A stretch of 64,000 nt of DNA, taken from Marinicella rhabdoformis (GTDB taxonomy: Bacteria; Pseudomonadota; Gammaproteobacteria; Xanthomonadales; Marinicellaceae). Positions 45,494-53,556 of the stretch are shown here, piece by piece (the first letter of the stretch is position 1; each line of letters starts with the position of its first letter). The stretch spans positions 511,160-575,159 of the forward strand of contig NZ_VTFS01000003.1 of the NCBI RefSeq assembly GCF_009671245.1, written 5' to 3'. The notes under the pieces were generated by a model. That model was not told the DNA's origin and searched no databases. It saw only the letters and a program-made list of their open reading frames with translations. Both the position numbers and the translations under genes were made by a program.

Positions 45494-45799
45494 TTATTTT
45501 TGTGAACTATTTTCGACTTTTACTTTGATTTTCTTAACTGAAACTTTGAATTCATTTTGTAAAATCTGTAGAATGCTTCGGCTGTACATGCGCACTTTGC
45601 TGGCTTCCATTTGGGTTTTGCACAGCACAATGGCTGTCTCCCCCCGAAGATTAGCCAAGGTGACCATGCCTTTAACAGGAGCGGGCAACTGTTGTTGTAA
45701 CAACTGATCCAACTGGTTCAGACGCTCGGCTCGCTTGATAATTTGCGCCATTTTAGCGGTGGCAGGCAAACTATCTAGTAATGGTTTAAAGTCATTCAC
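45494..45799 (-). CDS. DUF721 (DciA-like) protein
   Basis: About 101 aa. DciA is the DnaB helicase loader or operator of bacteria lacking DnaC. The C-terminal half (LDQLLQQQLPAPVKGMVTLA, GETAIVLCKTQMEASKVRMY, KVSVKKIKVKV) follows the DUF721 KH-like pattern. The gene lies between dapD and the M23-secA pair, close to its usual lpxC/secA neighbourhood. The GTG at 45799 is preferred because the ATG at 45832 would leave only 5 bp to the divergent M23 start, but neither has a clear ribosome site. Confidence 0.75.
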   Translation of the reverse strand: MNDFKPLLDSLPATAKMAQIIKRAERLNQLDQLLQQQLPAPVKGMVTLANLRGETAIVLCKTQMEASKVRMYSRSILQILQNEFKVSVKKIKVKVENSSQK

Positions 45800-45837
45800 A
45801 ATGCGCAGATAATAAAACAAGAAAAGACACATTATAT

Positions 45838-46764
45838 ATGAATAAATTCACCATCATCAAACATGACCGCCAAGGCATGAAACAATATGCCTTGACAGAC
45901 CCGAAAGTCAAAGGCTTATTGATCGCAGGGCTAAGCACCGGTTTGACATTGGTTTTAGCGCTGGGCATATTTATAGGCTCCTTATTTACTGGCAAACAAA
46001 AAGACTTCGATAAAATTGCCACATTACAATCTCGTGTAGAACAAAGCCAAGTGGCACTTGATGAATATAAATCAATGGTTCAAAACGACTTGGACTCAAT
46101 GAGCTTACAAGTGGGTCGCTTAATGGCACAGTCAACTCGACTGAACGCATTGGGCAATCGCCTAACTGAAGTCAACAACATCAATTCTGAAGAATTTAAC
46201 TTGGATATCCAACCTGGTATTGGTGGTGCAGACCTTCAACTCACCGGCGAAGACAACACCCCCCAAGATTTGTATCAAAACTTATTCAGTCTAGAAAACA
46301 GCTTCATCAAACAACAAGAAAAGCTCAACATCCTGACACAACTTTTAAATCAAGAGTCATCTAACCACTTATCCACACCACACAGCAAACCCCTCAAAGG
46401 CGGCTGGATTTCATCTCGTTATGGTAAGCGCATAGATCCATTCACTGGTCAAAAAGCCAGCCATTCGGGCATGGATTTTTCAGGCAAGTACGATGCTGAG
46501 ATTACTGCTGCAGCTGAAGGCATTGTTGTTTGGGCAGGGAAACGTGGTAATTATGGCAACATGGTAGAAATCGACCATGGCAATGGTTACACCACCAGAT
46601 ACGCCCACGCAAAAACACTCAATGTCAGCTTAGGCCAAAGGGTTGAGGCAGGTGATTTAATTGCCATAATGGGCAAGTCAGGTCGAGCAACCTCAGAGCA
46701 TTTACATTTTGAAGTATTGAAAAACGGACACAAAGTTAATCCTTTGCCTTTCATTCAATCTTAA
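45838..46764 (+). CDS. Membrane-anchored M23 (LytM) metallopeptidase
   Basis: Peptidoglycan endopeptidase or LytM-type regulator. 308 aa: one membrane span (GLLIAGLSTGLTLVLALGIF, about residues 26-48), a coiled coil (about 55-105), a linker, then the M23 domain from about residue 185: WISSRYGKRIDPFTGQKASH, HSGMDFSGKYD, VEIDHGNGYTTRYAHA and SEHLHFEV. The zinc ligands H, D, H are all present, so it may be active. The gene upstream of secA in pseudomonads is of the same type. Confidence 0.92.
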   Translation: MNKFTIIKHDRQGMKQYALTDPKVKGLLIAGLSTGLTLVLALGIFIGSLFTGKQKDFDKIATLQSRVEQSQVALDEYKSMVQNDLDSMSLQVGRLMAQSTRLNALGNRLTEVNNINSEEFNLDIQPGIGGADLQLTGEDNTPQDLYQNLFSLENSFIKQQEKLNILTQLLNQESSNHLSTPHSKPLKGGWISSRYGKRIDPFTGQKASHSGMDFSGKYDAEITAAAEGIVVWAGKRGNYGNMVEIDHGNGYTTRYAHAKTLNVSLGQRVEAGDLIAIMGKSGRATSEHLHFEVLKNGHKVNPLPFIQS

Positions 46765-46799
46765 AAAATAACAGCTGATTCACATCAGACTAATAGCAG

Positions 46800-46890
46800 C
46801 CTTGGTCGATTCAACCAACATAAACCAAGGTCATTCAAATTAACACTTGATAAACGTGTTCAGTGTAGCCACATTGAACACATTATTTTT
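46800..46890 (+). promoter_or_regulatory. Tandem hairpins in the secA leader, second one terminator-like
   Basis: Hairpin 1: CCTTGGT / ACCAAGG (46800-46806 with 46824-46830). Hairpin 2: GTGTTCAGTG / CATTGAACAC (46856-46865 with 46872-46881, one G-U) followed by ATTATTTTT. It ends 20 nt before the secA ATG. It either terminates the M23 transcript or attenuates readthrough into secA. No SecM-like ORF was found. Confidence 0.6.
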
Positions 46891-46910
46891 GCATAAGCAC
46901 CAACGGAACT

Positions 46911-49652
46911 ATGGCACTCAATACGATATTCACAAAGGTTTTTGGAAGTAGAAACCAACGCTATGTCAGACAATTAGATAAAATTGCTGATCAAATCGAA
47001 GCTCTAGAGCCTCAGATGCAACAGTTAAGAGATGAAGACTTTCCCCTCAAAACCAAAGTTCTTAAAGAAAAAATTGCCCAAGGCACTTCTTTAGATGATG
47101 TTTTAGTTGAAGCTTTTGCATTGACCAGAGAAGCATCTGTTCGTGTCATGGGCATGCGCCATTACCATGTTCAGCTGATTGGTGGCATATCCATACACCG
47201 AGGAAAAATTGCTGAAATGCGCACAGGTGAAGGTAAAACATTAATGTGTACCCTGCCTGCTTACCTGAATGCATTGGCTGATCAAGGTGTTCATGTTGTC
47301 ACAGTCAACGACTACCTAGCCGCTCGTGATGCCAAATGGATGGAGCCGTTATATAACTTTTTGGGTTTGAGTGTTGGCATTGCCGTACCCAATATGCCAG
47401 CAGAAGCCAAAAGAGCAGCTTACGCTTCAGACATCACCTATGCAACAAACAACGAATTAGGCTTTGATTATCTGCGTGATAACATGGCCTTCTCTTTAGA
47501 GCAAAAAGCACAAAGAGAACCTTTCTTTGCCATCATAGATGAAGTTGATTCAATTTTGATTGACGAAGCCAGGACTCCTTTAATTATTTCTGGACAAGTT
47601 GATGATTCACCAGAAGTCTACAACCGCATCAACAAGATTGTTCCACACCTCCAAAAATCCACTTTTGAACCCGACAGCAAGGCCGTTTCTCAAGCTATCA
47701 TGAACAGAGAAAGCATGCCAGAACCTGACGGTGATTTCTCAGTAGATGAAAAATCTAAACAGATCTTTTTAACAGAGCAAGGCATGGAAAATGCCGAAAG
47801 TTTGTTAAAGAAAAATGGCATGATGAAAGATGACGAGTCACTCTATGACTCTCAGCATATTTCTTTGATGCACCATGTCAGTGCTGCCTTAAGAGCGCAC
47901 CATTTGTATGAAAGGGATGTTGACTATATTGTCAATGACGGTGAAATTGTTATTGTTGATGAATTTACTGGCCGAACCATGGAGGGTCGCCGATGGTCCG
48001 ATGGACTTCATCAAGCTGTGGAAGCCAAAGAGAACGTGCCGATTCAAAAAGAAAACCAAACATTGGCATCCATCACTTTCCAGAATTATTTCCGACTCTA
48101 CCCAAAACTGTCTGGCATGACAGGTACTGCGGATACTGAAGCCTATGAGTTCCAGTCTATTTATAACCTGGAAGTTATCGTGATTCCAACTCACCGCCCA
48201 ATGATCAGAAAAGATGCGCAGGACTTGGTGTTTTTCAATCAGCAATCTAAATTCAAAGCCATCACAGAAGACATCGAAGATTGTGTACAAAGAAAACAAC
48301 CTGTTCTCGTCGGTACTGCTTCGATTGAAGTGTCAGAACTGCTGTCTCAAGAACTGAAAAAGAAAAAAATCAAACACAACGTACTGAACGCCAAACAACA
48401 TGAACGTGAAGCCATGATTGTCGCAGAAGCCGGCTTACCGGGCGCAGTCACCATTGCCACCAATATGGCTGGTCGTGGAACAGATATCGTATTAGGCGGT
48501 AATTTAGCTGTTGAAATTGAACAATTAGGCGACAACACCCCTCAAAGTAAGAAAGAGCAATTGAAAGCCGACTGGAAAGTCCGCCATGAGGCAGTGCTTG
48601 AAAGTGGTGGCTTGCGCATCATTGGTACTGAACGCCACGAATCACGACGAATCGACAATCAATTACGTGGCAGATCTGGACGGCAGGGTGACCCAGGTTC
48701 TTCTAGATTTTATATTTCATTAGAAGATAACTTGATGAGAATATTCGGTCAATCTCGCATGATGGATAACATGAAGCGATTTGGCATGAAAGAAGACGAA
48801 TCTATTGAACATAAGTGGATTACTCGCATCATTGAAAACGCGCAACGCAAAGTAGAATCTCATAACTTTGACATCCGTAAACACTTGCTTGAATATGATG
48901 ACGTCGCCAATGATCAGCGTATGGTCATTTACCAACAACGTGCAGATTTACTCGAAGCATCCGAAATTGGAGAGTTTATTGCCGACACCCGTGAAGAAGT
49001 TTTTGACAACATCATTCGTCAGCAAATCCCCCTGGAAAGTGTCGAAGAACAATGGCAAATCCCGCAATTAGAACGTGTGCTTAGCCTTGAGTTTGGCATA
49101 GACGTCAATATAGCTCGCATTATTGAGCGTGATGACCAGTTAGACGATGATGGCTTGTCCGATAAAATTCACAGTCACATTGAGCGCTTTTTCAAAGAAA
49201 AAGAAGCCATGACTGGATCAGAAGTCATGAGAAATTTTGAAAAAGCTGCCTACCTTAATACCTTAGACCAGCTATGGAAAGAGCATTTGGCACAGATTGA
49301 CCACTTGCGTCAGGGTGTTACATTGCGAGCTCATGCCCAAAAACAACCGATTCAAGAGTTTAAACGTGAATCATTTGAAATGTTCAAAGACCTATTGGAC
49401 AAAATCAAATATGAAACCATTCGAATCATTGCCCGCGTGAAGGTCAAGCAAGATGAAGATGTTGAGGCAATGGAACATGACCAAAATAAAAATGTTGAAT
49501 ATCAGCACGACTCGCCTCAATCTTCTGCCCAACCTGAACAAAAATCAGCTGTAGAGACCTATGTTCGAGAAGGCCAGAAAGTTGGCCGAAATGACCCCTG
49601 TCCTTGCGGATCAGGAAAAAAATACAAGCAATGTCACGGCAAACTGACATAA
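46911..49652 (+). CDS. secA: Preprotein translocase ATPase SecA
   Basis: Motor of Sec export. 913 aa (E. coli 901): Walker [24 protein letters not shown] box [34 protein letters not shown], the second NBD motifs [14 protein letters not shown] and [20 protein letters not shown]. The C-terminal zinc motif is [19 protein letters not shown]. All key motifs are intact. The 3' end overlaps mutT by 22 bp. Confidence 0.98.
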   Translation: MALNTIFTKVFGSRNQRYVRQLDKIADQIEALEPQMQQLRDEDFPLKTKVLKEKIAQGTSLDDVLVEAFALTREASVRVMGMRHYHVQLIGGISIHRGKIAEMRTGEGKTLMCTLPAYLNALADQGVHVVTVNDYLAARDAKWMEPLYNFLGLSVGIAVPNMPAEAKRAAYASDITYATNNELGFDYLRDNMAFSLEQKAQREPFFAIIDEVDSILIDEARTPLIISGQVDDSPEVYNRINKIVPHLQKSTFEPDSKAVSQAIMNRESMPEPDGDFSVDEKSKQIFLTEQGMENAESLLKKNGMMKDDESLYDSQHISLMHHVSAALRAHHLYERDVDYIVNDGEIVIVDEFTGRTMEGRRWSDGLHQAVEAKENVPIQKENQTLASITFQNYFRLYPKLSGMTGTADTEAYEFQSIYNLEVIVIPTHRPMIRKDAQDLVFFNQQSKFKAITEDIEDCVQRKQPVLVGTASIEVSELLSQELKKKKIKHNVLNAKQHEREAMIVAEAGLPGAVTIATNMAGRGTDIVLGGNLAVEIEQLGDNTPQSKKEQLKADWKVRHEAVLESGGLRIIGTERHESRRIDNQLRGRSGRQGDPGSSRFYISLEDNLMRIFGQSRMMDNMKRFGMKEDESIEHKWITRIIENAQRKVESHNFDIRKHLLEYDDVANDQRMVIYQQRADLLEASEIGEFIADTREEVFDNIIRQQIPLESVEEQWQIPQLERVLSLEFGIDVNIARIIERDDQLDDDGLSDKIHSHIERFFKEKEAMTGSEVMRNFEKAAYLNTLDQLWKEHLAQIDHLRQGVTLRAHAQKQPIQEFKRESFEMFKDLLDKIKYETIRIIARVKVKQDEDVEAMEHDQNKNVEYQHDSPQSSAQPEQKSAVETYVREGQKVGRNDPCPCGSGKKYKQCHGKLT

Positions 49653-50041
49653 AACGCATATCTGTTGTTGCCTTGGTGTTAGAAAACCACCAAGGCAACA
49701 TACTCATTCAGCAACGAAATCAACACACACACCTTGGTGGATTGTGGGAATTCCCTGGCGGCAAAGTTGAAGTCAATGAATCTCATAAGCAGGCCTTAAT
49801 TCGAGAAATCCAAGAAGAACTTAGTTACACGCCTCAGAACCCCAAGCATCTGATTACTGTATCCCACCAATACCCAGAAAAAGCCATAGAGTTAATTGTA
49901 TTCTATGAGCAATCAAGCAACCCGGTCGTTTCTGCCGCAGAAAACCAACCCCTGAAGTGGGTACCAAAAGCCGAACTTAGTAACTTCCCGATGCCAGAAG
50001 CTGACTTACCCATAATCAACTTAATCAACAGACAGCCTTAA
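49631..50041 (+). CDS. mutT: 8-oxo-dGTP diphosphatase MutT
   Basis: Nudix hydrolase that sanitises oxidised GTP pools. 136 aa. The Nudix box is [22 protein letters not shown] (residues about 38-59), preceded by [11 protein letters not shown], typical of MutT. The ATG at 49631 lies inside the end of secA; the secA-mutT pairing is known in gammaproteobacteria. No strong ribosome site is seen, so translation may be coupled to secA. Confidence 0.93.
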   Translation: MSRQTDIKRISVVALVLENHQGNILIQQRNQHTHLGGLWEFPGGKVEVNESHKQALIREIQEELSYTPQNPKHLITVSHQYPEKAIELIVFYEQSSNPVVSAAENQPLKWVPKAELSNFPMPEADLPIINLINRQP

Positions 50042-50245
50042 CTGACAAATTTCGTCAACCTTCCCATCCAGTCACAACACATCCAACCCACTTGAACACA
50101 CTATAAATCCCTTAATATCAGTGACTTAATACAGAAAAATAAATCGCAACAAATTGCTTTCTTTTAAAAAAAAATAATTTTCCTTGCATTTATTATAAAC
50201 ATTCGCAAAAATAAACCTGTTCAGAATTGACCATGTTTATAAAAA

Positions 50246-50938
50246 ATGAATTTACCAGAGCAACAAATAAATACTGACTTCAACCAGTATGAGCTGCAAG
50301 CCATTATGGCCGATAGCCAGTTGCGACCTACATGGTATGAACTGTTATACCGCCCCTCCCCTCTTGTCACCGATGTAGAATCATATTTTTCAAACCTATC
50401 TGATTCAGAAAAAATTGCATTTGATACGGCGTTGTTTAAAAACATACCCAGCATACAAAAACGCCACATGCCTCATGTTTTGAGCATTAACATCAATCCT
50501 GCAAGCTTGTTAGATGAGTGTTTTCTTAACCTGTTTTCCTACTTGCTAGACTCAAAGATATTAACCAGCAAGAAACTGTGTATAGAAATTGTTGAGTCAG
50601 ACACATTGCCAGAACTCCCAAAACGAGCCAGACAATGCCTCAAGCTTTTCAAATCTTTAGGCGGGCTAATTGCCCTGGATGACTTTGGTACCGGCAACAC
50701 ACACTGGGAACTCATTCATAGCAATTTAATTGACATCATTAAAATTGCTGCACACAAACACAAAGGCGATAACAGAAACAAAATTTTAAAGGCCTTATCT
50801 GGGTTTTCTAATTCTTTACAACTAAAAACGGTTTTTGAAGGCATTGAAACCAAACAAGATTTAATCAATGCGCAAGAGATGGGAGCCACTCACTTTCAAG
50901 GGTGGTATTTTAATCAATGGAAACTGATGTTTTCTTAA
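50246..50938 (+). CDS. Stand-alone, probably degenerate EAL-domain protein
   Basis: 230-aa single-domain protein related to cyclic-di-GMP phosphodiesterases. Visible blocks are YELLYRP (ELL in the EAL position), SININPASLL, LCIEIVESD, LIALDDFGTGNTHWELI, IDIIKIAA, VFEGIETKQDL and FQGWYFNQW. Several motif positions differ from active enzymes: EAL becomes ELL, DxIKxD becomes DIIKIA, and the ExxE/QG region is only partly kept. A binding or protein-interaction role is therefore plausible. No GGDEF domain or membrane segment. The next gene follows after 13 bp, forming an operon with a DUF6502 gene. Confidence 0.8.
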   Translation: MNLPEQQINTDFNQYELQAIMADSQLRPTWYELLYRPSPLVTDVESYFSNLSDSEKIAFDTALFKNIPSIQKRHMPHVLSININPASLLDECFLNLFSYLLDSKILTSKKLCIEIVESDTLPELPKRARQCLKLFKSLGGLIALDDFGTGNTHWELIHSNLIDIIKIAAHKHKGDNRNKILKALSGFSNSLQLKTVFEGIETKQDLINAQEMGATHFQGWYFNQWKLMFS

Positions 50939-50951
50939 TATTTAGAATCCT

Positions 50952-51818
50952 ATGAGCAATAAACTTTCTCCAAATCAAAAATTAAGTTTCAGTCCCAAAT
51001 GGATGAAATTCATTTCAATCAGCTTAAGACCGGTCATCAGGCTGCTGATTAAAAATAAAGTGGAATTTAAAACATTTCTCAATATATGTAGAGACCTATA
51101 TGTAAAAGAAGCAGAGTCTTATATATATGAAACCAGCAAAGATAAACGGGGAAAAATAAGCAGCATTGCCTATCAAACCGGCTTGGACAGAAGGGAAGTT
51201 TCAACCATCCTCAAAACCACAAAGCCAATTGAGGAATGTGTCATTGAGCAAAACAGGTCACGAGAAGGTTATATCTTAGACCATTGGTCCAGCGACCCTA
51301 TGTTTTGTGATGACAAGGGCTTCCCTTTGCCATTAAAAAGAAGTGGCTCCGGACTCTCATTCGAAACATTAGTTCAACGTTTTGGAAAGAACATCAGTCA
51401 CGGCCCCATTTTAGAAGCTTTGCTTGACGCACAATGTGTAGAAATAAAAAAATCAATGGTGGTATATAAGAATAAAAACTTTATTCCCGCCAAACAATTA
51501 CATGATGACAAAATCAAGATTGTAGCCAAATCTATTAATAGGCTTTCTTCCACCATTGATCACAACCTAACAGCAAAAGAAGATTTATTCTTCCAACGCA
51601 ACTTATATTCAATAAGAGTTTCACACCAGCATCATGAATCATTCAAGCTAGAAGTGATGACCATGATAAACGAACATTATAACAATTATTTAATCCCTGA
51701 ATTTGAACGCATAGAAAGTAAATATGAAACCAACATAAAAGCACAACAATCCCTTCCTATCGGCCTGGGTTTGTTCTTTTTTAATGACACAATTGACCAC
51801 GAAGAGGAATCATCATGA
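50952..51818 (+). CDS. DUF6502 family protein
   Basis: 288 aa, cytoplasmic. The N-terminal half looks like a winged helix: FKTFLNICRDLYVKEAESYI, then SSIAYQTGLDRREVSTILKT, a helix-turn-helix-like element. The family block REGYILDHWSSDPMFCDDKG FPLPL and SFETLVQRFGKNISHG follows, then a second helical domain. DUF6502 proteins have no assigned function to my knowledge. The HTH-like segment suggests a regulator. It sits between an EAL-like gene and a repeat-protein gene, overlapping the latter by 4 bp, so the three are probably co-expressed. Confidence 0.75.
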   Translation: MSNKLSPNQKLSFSPKWMKFISISLRPVIRLLIKNKVEFKTFLNICRDLYVKEAESYIYETSKDKRGKISSIAYQTGLDRREVSTILKTTKPIEECVIEQNRSREGYILDHWSSDPMFCDDKGFPLPLKRSGSGLSFETLVQRFGKNISHGPILEALLDAQCVEIKKSMVVYKNKNFIPAKQLHDDKIKIVAKSINRLSSTIDHNLTAKEDLFFQRNLYSIRVSHQHHESFKLEVMTMINEHYNNYLIPEFERIESKYETNIKAQQSLPIGLGLFFFNDTIDHEEESS

Positions 51819-52453
51819 AAAACAGAATCATCCAAAAAAATTTAGCAGAAAGCGAAGGTACAGGCATTACAGCTGAGAGTGATGGTACAGGAATTCATCA
51901 ATTAGCAATGTGGAAAAAAATGGCGGCAGTCCTTCTGCTTACCATGAGTTTTCATTCCATAACATGGGCAAACACATTGATTATATTCAGTGAAGAAAAC
52001 CAGTCTTATTCCGGTGTATTGCAAACTGCAAATGAAACAGCTCAAGTCGTAGCTATTGTAAACAATGAGACACTGATTGGACTAACTGATGTTTCAATAG
52101 AAGCCTTATCTGACGGACCAGGAATCGCAGATGCCGTGTCGGATGGCTCTGGGTTTACTGATGCCGTTTCAGATGGTTCTGGATTTACAGATGCCGTGTC
52201 GGATGGCTCTGGGTTTACTGATGCCGTTTCAGACGGTTCTGGATTTACTGATGCCGTTTCAGATGGTTCTGGATTTACAGATGCCGTGTCGGACGGCTCT
52301 GGATTTACTGATGCCGTTTCAGATGGCTCAGGACTTGTTTTTACTCTTGACCACAATGATTGCAAACTGATGCACATAGAAACTCATAATGAAATTATCA
52401 GTATAAGATTAGATCAGGTTATTTTGAATAAACAGGAATTAAATTGTGGATAA
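51815..52453 (+). CDS. Exported protein with DGTGI/DGSGF decapeptide repeats
   Basis: 212 aa, function unknown. GAGGA precedes the ATG at 51815, so the N-terminal 31 residues, which contain two motif copies (ESEGTGI and ESDGTGI), seem to be translated. They precede a hydrophobic MWKKMAAVLLLTMSFHSITW segment that looks like a signal peptide or anchor. After a small domain with LIIFSEENQSYSGVLQTA come eight units of the type DAVSDGSGFT (about residues 96-175). A C-terminal domain follows with two cysteines (HNDCKLMHIETH, LNCG). The repeat DNA is nearly identical, showing recent expansion. It is translationally coupled to the DUF6502 gene. Confidence 0.8.
   Translation: MKNRIIQKNLAESEGTGITAESDGTGIHQLAMWKKMAAVLLLTMSFHSITWANTLIIFSEENQSYSGVLQTANETAQVVAIVNNETLIGLTDVSIEALSDGPGIADAVSDGSGFTDAVSDGSGFTDAVSDGSGFTDAVSDGSGFTDAVSDGSGFTDAVSDGSGFTDAVSDGSGLVFTLDHNDCKLMHIETHNEIISIRLDQVILNKQELNCG
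52100..52339 (+). repeat. 30-bp in-frame tandem repeat (8 units)
   Basis: Units start at 52100 (degenerate, EALSDGPGIA) and then at 52130, 52160, 52190, 52220, 52250, 52280 and 52310. Two codon versions (GTGTCGGATGGC and GTTTCAGATGGT) alternate at first. Units 1 and 3 are identical and units 2 and 5 are identical, pointing to duplication of multi-unit blocks. Confidence 0.95.
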
Positions 52454-52470
52454 TTAATACACTGAAGTTA

Positions 52471-52602
52471 ACGTTTATGATGGTCAATAGAAACATCCTC
52501 ACACACAATGTTCCAACCGGCCATCATAAGCTTTTATATAAGCACAGCCTTACTTGCTATAACAAAACATAAAGAGCTCAACTCAAAGACACTTGGAAAA
52601 GG
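52471..52602. repeat. Decayed duplicate of the mazG 3' end and its hairpin
   Basis: Starts with the inverted repeat TTTATGATGG / CCATCATAAG (52474-52483 with 52521-52530), with CCTCACACAC inside. It continues to AGCTCAACTCAAAGACA at 52575-52591. The same elements recur in the same order about 253 bp later at 52724-52855, where the second half is the coding end of mazG. So this is an old tandem duplication. Confidence 0.75.
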
Positions 52603-52717
52603 ATGAAAATGTAAGTTAGGTATTTTAAGACCATTAACACATTAATAAATATGCATCTGAATGACGAGAATAAGAATGAATATAAGAAAGTATAAAATGA
52701 GAATATAAAGAATATCA

Positions 52718-52798
52718 AGCAAACGTTTATGATGGCCTAGAGAAACACTCCTCACACACGCCGTTCCTTTCAGCCATCATAAACATTTAATGTTTGCT
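52718..52798 (-). terminator. Large hairpin overlapping the mazG stop codon
   Basis: GTTTATGATGGC / GCCATCATAAAC (52725-52736 with 52773-52784, 12 perfect pairs) inside an outer AGCAAAC / GTTTGCT pair (52718-52724 with 52792-52798). It covers the mazG stop at 52787-52789. The position suggests transcript-end protection or termination, but there is no T run. Confidence 0.5.
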
Positions 52799-53551
52799 CT
52801 TAACCTCATTCCAAAGTTTATCCAAGAAGCTCAACTCAAAGACATTTTGGAGAGGTCTTTGTATTTTGGCACGTTTTTCAACAGATTGGAACCGTTGGGT
52901 GAATTTTTTGTTGGCCCGGCGCAATGCCGATGACGGGTCAAGATTCAGGTGACGGGCGATGTTAGCACACACAAACAACACATCGCCCAGTTCATCTTCC
53001 ATATCGTCTTTAGACTTTATGGCAACAGCTTCTTTTAATTCTGAGACTTCTTCGTCAAGTTTCAATAGCACATCGTGAACATCAGGCCAGTCAAAACCTA
53101 TAACTGATGCGTACTTTGTCAATTTCACTGCTTTAAGCAACTCTGGTAAATTTGCAGCTATTCCATCTAATACACTTTCCTTATCTTTTGCTTTATCAGC
53201 TTCCCACTTTTTTGTTTGAGCATGATCAGATTCGGGCATTTGGTCATTTCCAAATACATGGGGATGTCTTTCAATCATTTTGTCAGTGACACTTTTGGTC
53301 ACATCTTTAAAGTTAAATAAACCCTGCTCTTCCGCAATTCGCGCATGAAAAACCACCTGAAACAATAAATCTCCTAGCTCATTTTTAATATCTGAAGTTA
53401 CACCTCGTTCAATTGCATCTGCCACTTCGTACGCCTCTTCAATGGTATATGGTGCTATGGTTTTAAAATTTTGCTTTATATCCCATGGACAACCAGTTTG
53501 GGGATTCCTTAAGTTCGCCATTAAGTCTAATAATTCATTGATTTCTTTCAT
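52787..53551 (-). CDS. mazG: Nucleoside triphosphate pyrophosphohydrolase MazG
   Basis: House-cleaning NTP pyrophosphatase that can also lower ppGpp. 254 aa (E. coli 263) with two MazG halves: CPWDIKQNFKTIAPYTIEEA, IKNELGDLLFQVVFHARIAE, and later EEVSELKEAV with DDMEDELGDVLFVCANIARH. The EExxE and ExxD metal motifs are present in both. It begins 5 bp after the sensor kinase gene, hence last in the rpe-PepSY-regulator-kinase-mazG string. Confidence 0.96.
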   Translation of the reverse strand: MKEINELLDLMANLRNPQTGCPWDIKQNFKTIAPYTIEEAYEVADAIERGVTSDIKNELGDLLFQVVFHARIAEEQGLFNFKDVTKSVTDKMIERHPHVFGNDQMPESDHAQTKKWEADKAKDKESVLDGIAANLPELLKAVKLTKYASVIGFDWPDVHDVLLKLDEEVSELKEAVAIKSKDDMEDELGDVLFVCANIARHLNLDPSSALRRANKKFTQRFQSVEKRAKIQRPLQNVFELSFLDKLWNEVKSKH

Positions 53552-53556
53552 AATAA

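Noticed and set aside
46765-46910. SecM-like arrest peptide upstream of secA.
   Set aside because: No ORF with a signal peptide or arrest-like sequence; only hairpins are present.
52042-52377. Long minus-strand frame through the 30-bp repeats (Pro/Ser/Glu-rich repeats).
   Set aside because: Antisense shadow of the tandem repeat; periodic DNA without stops opens several frames.
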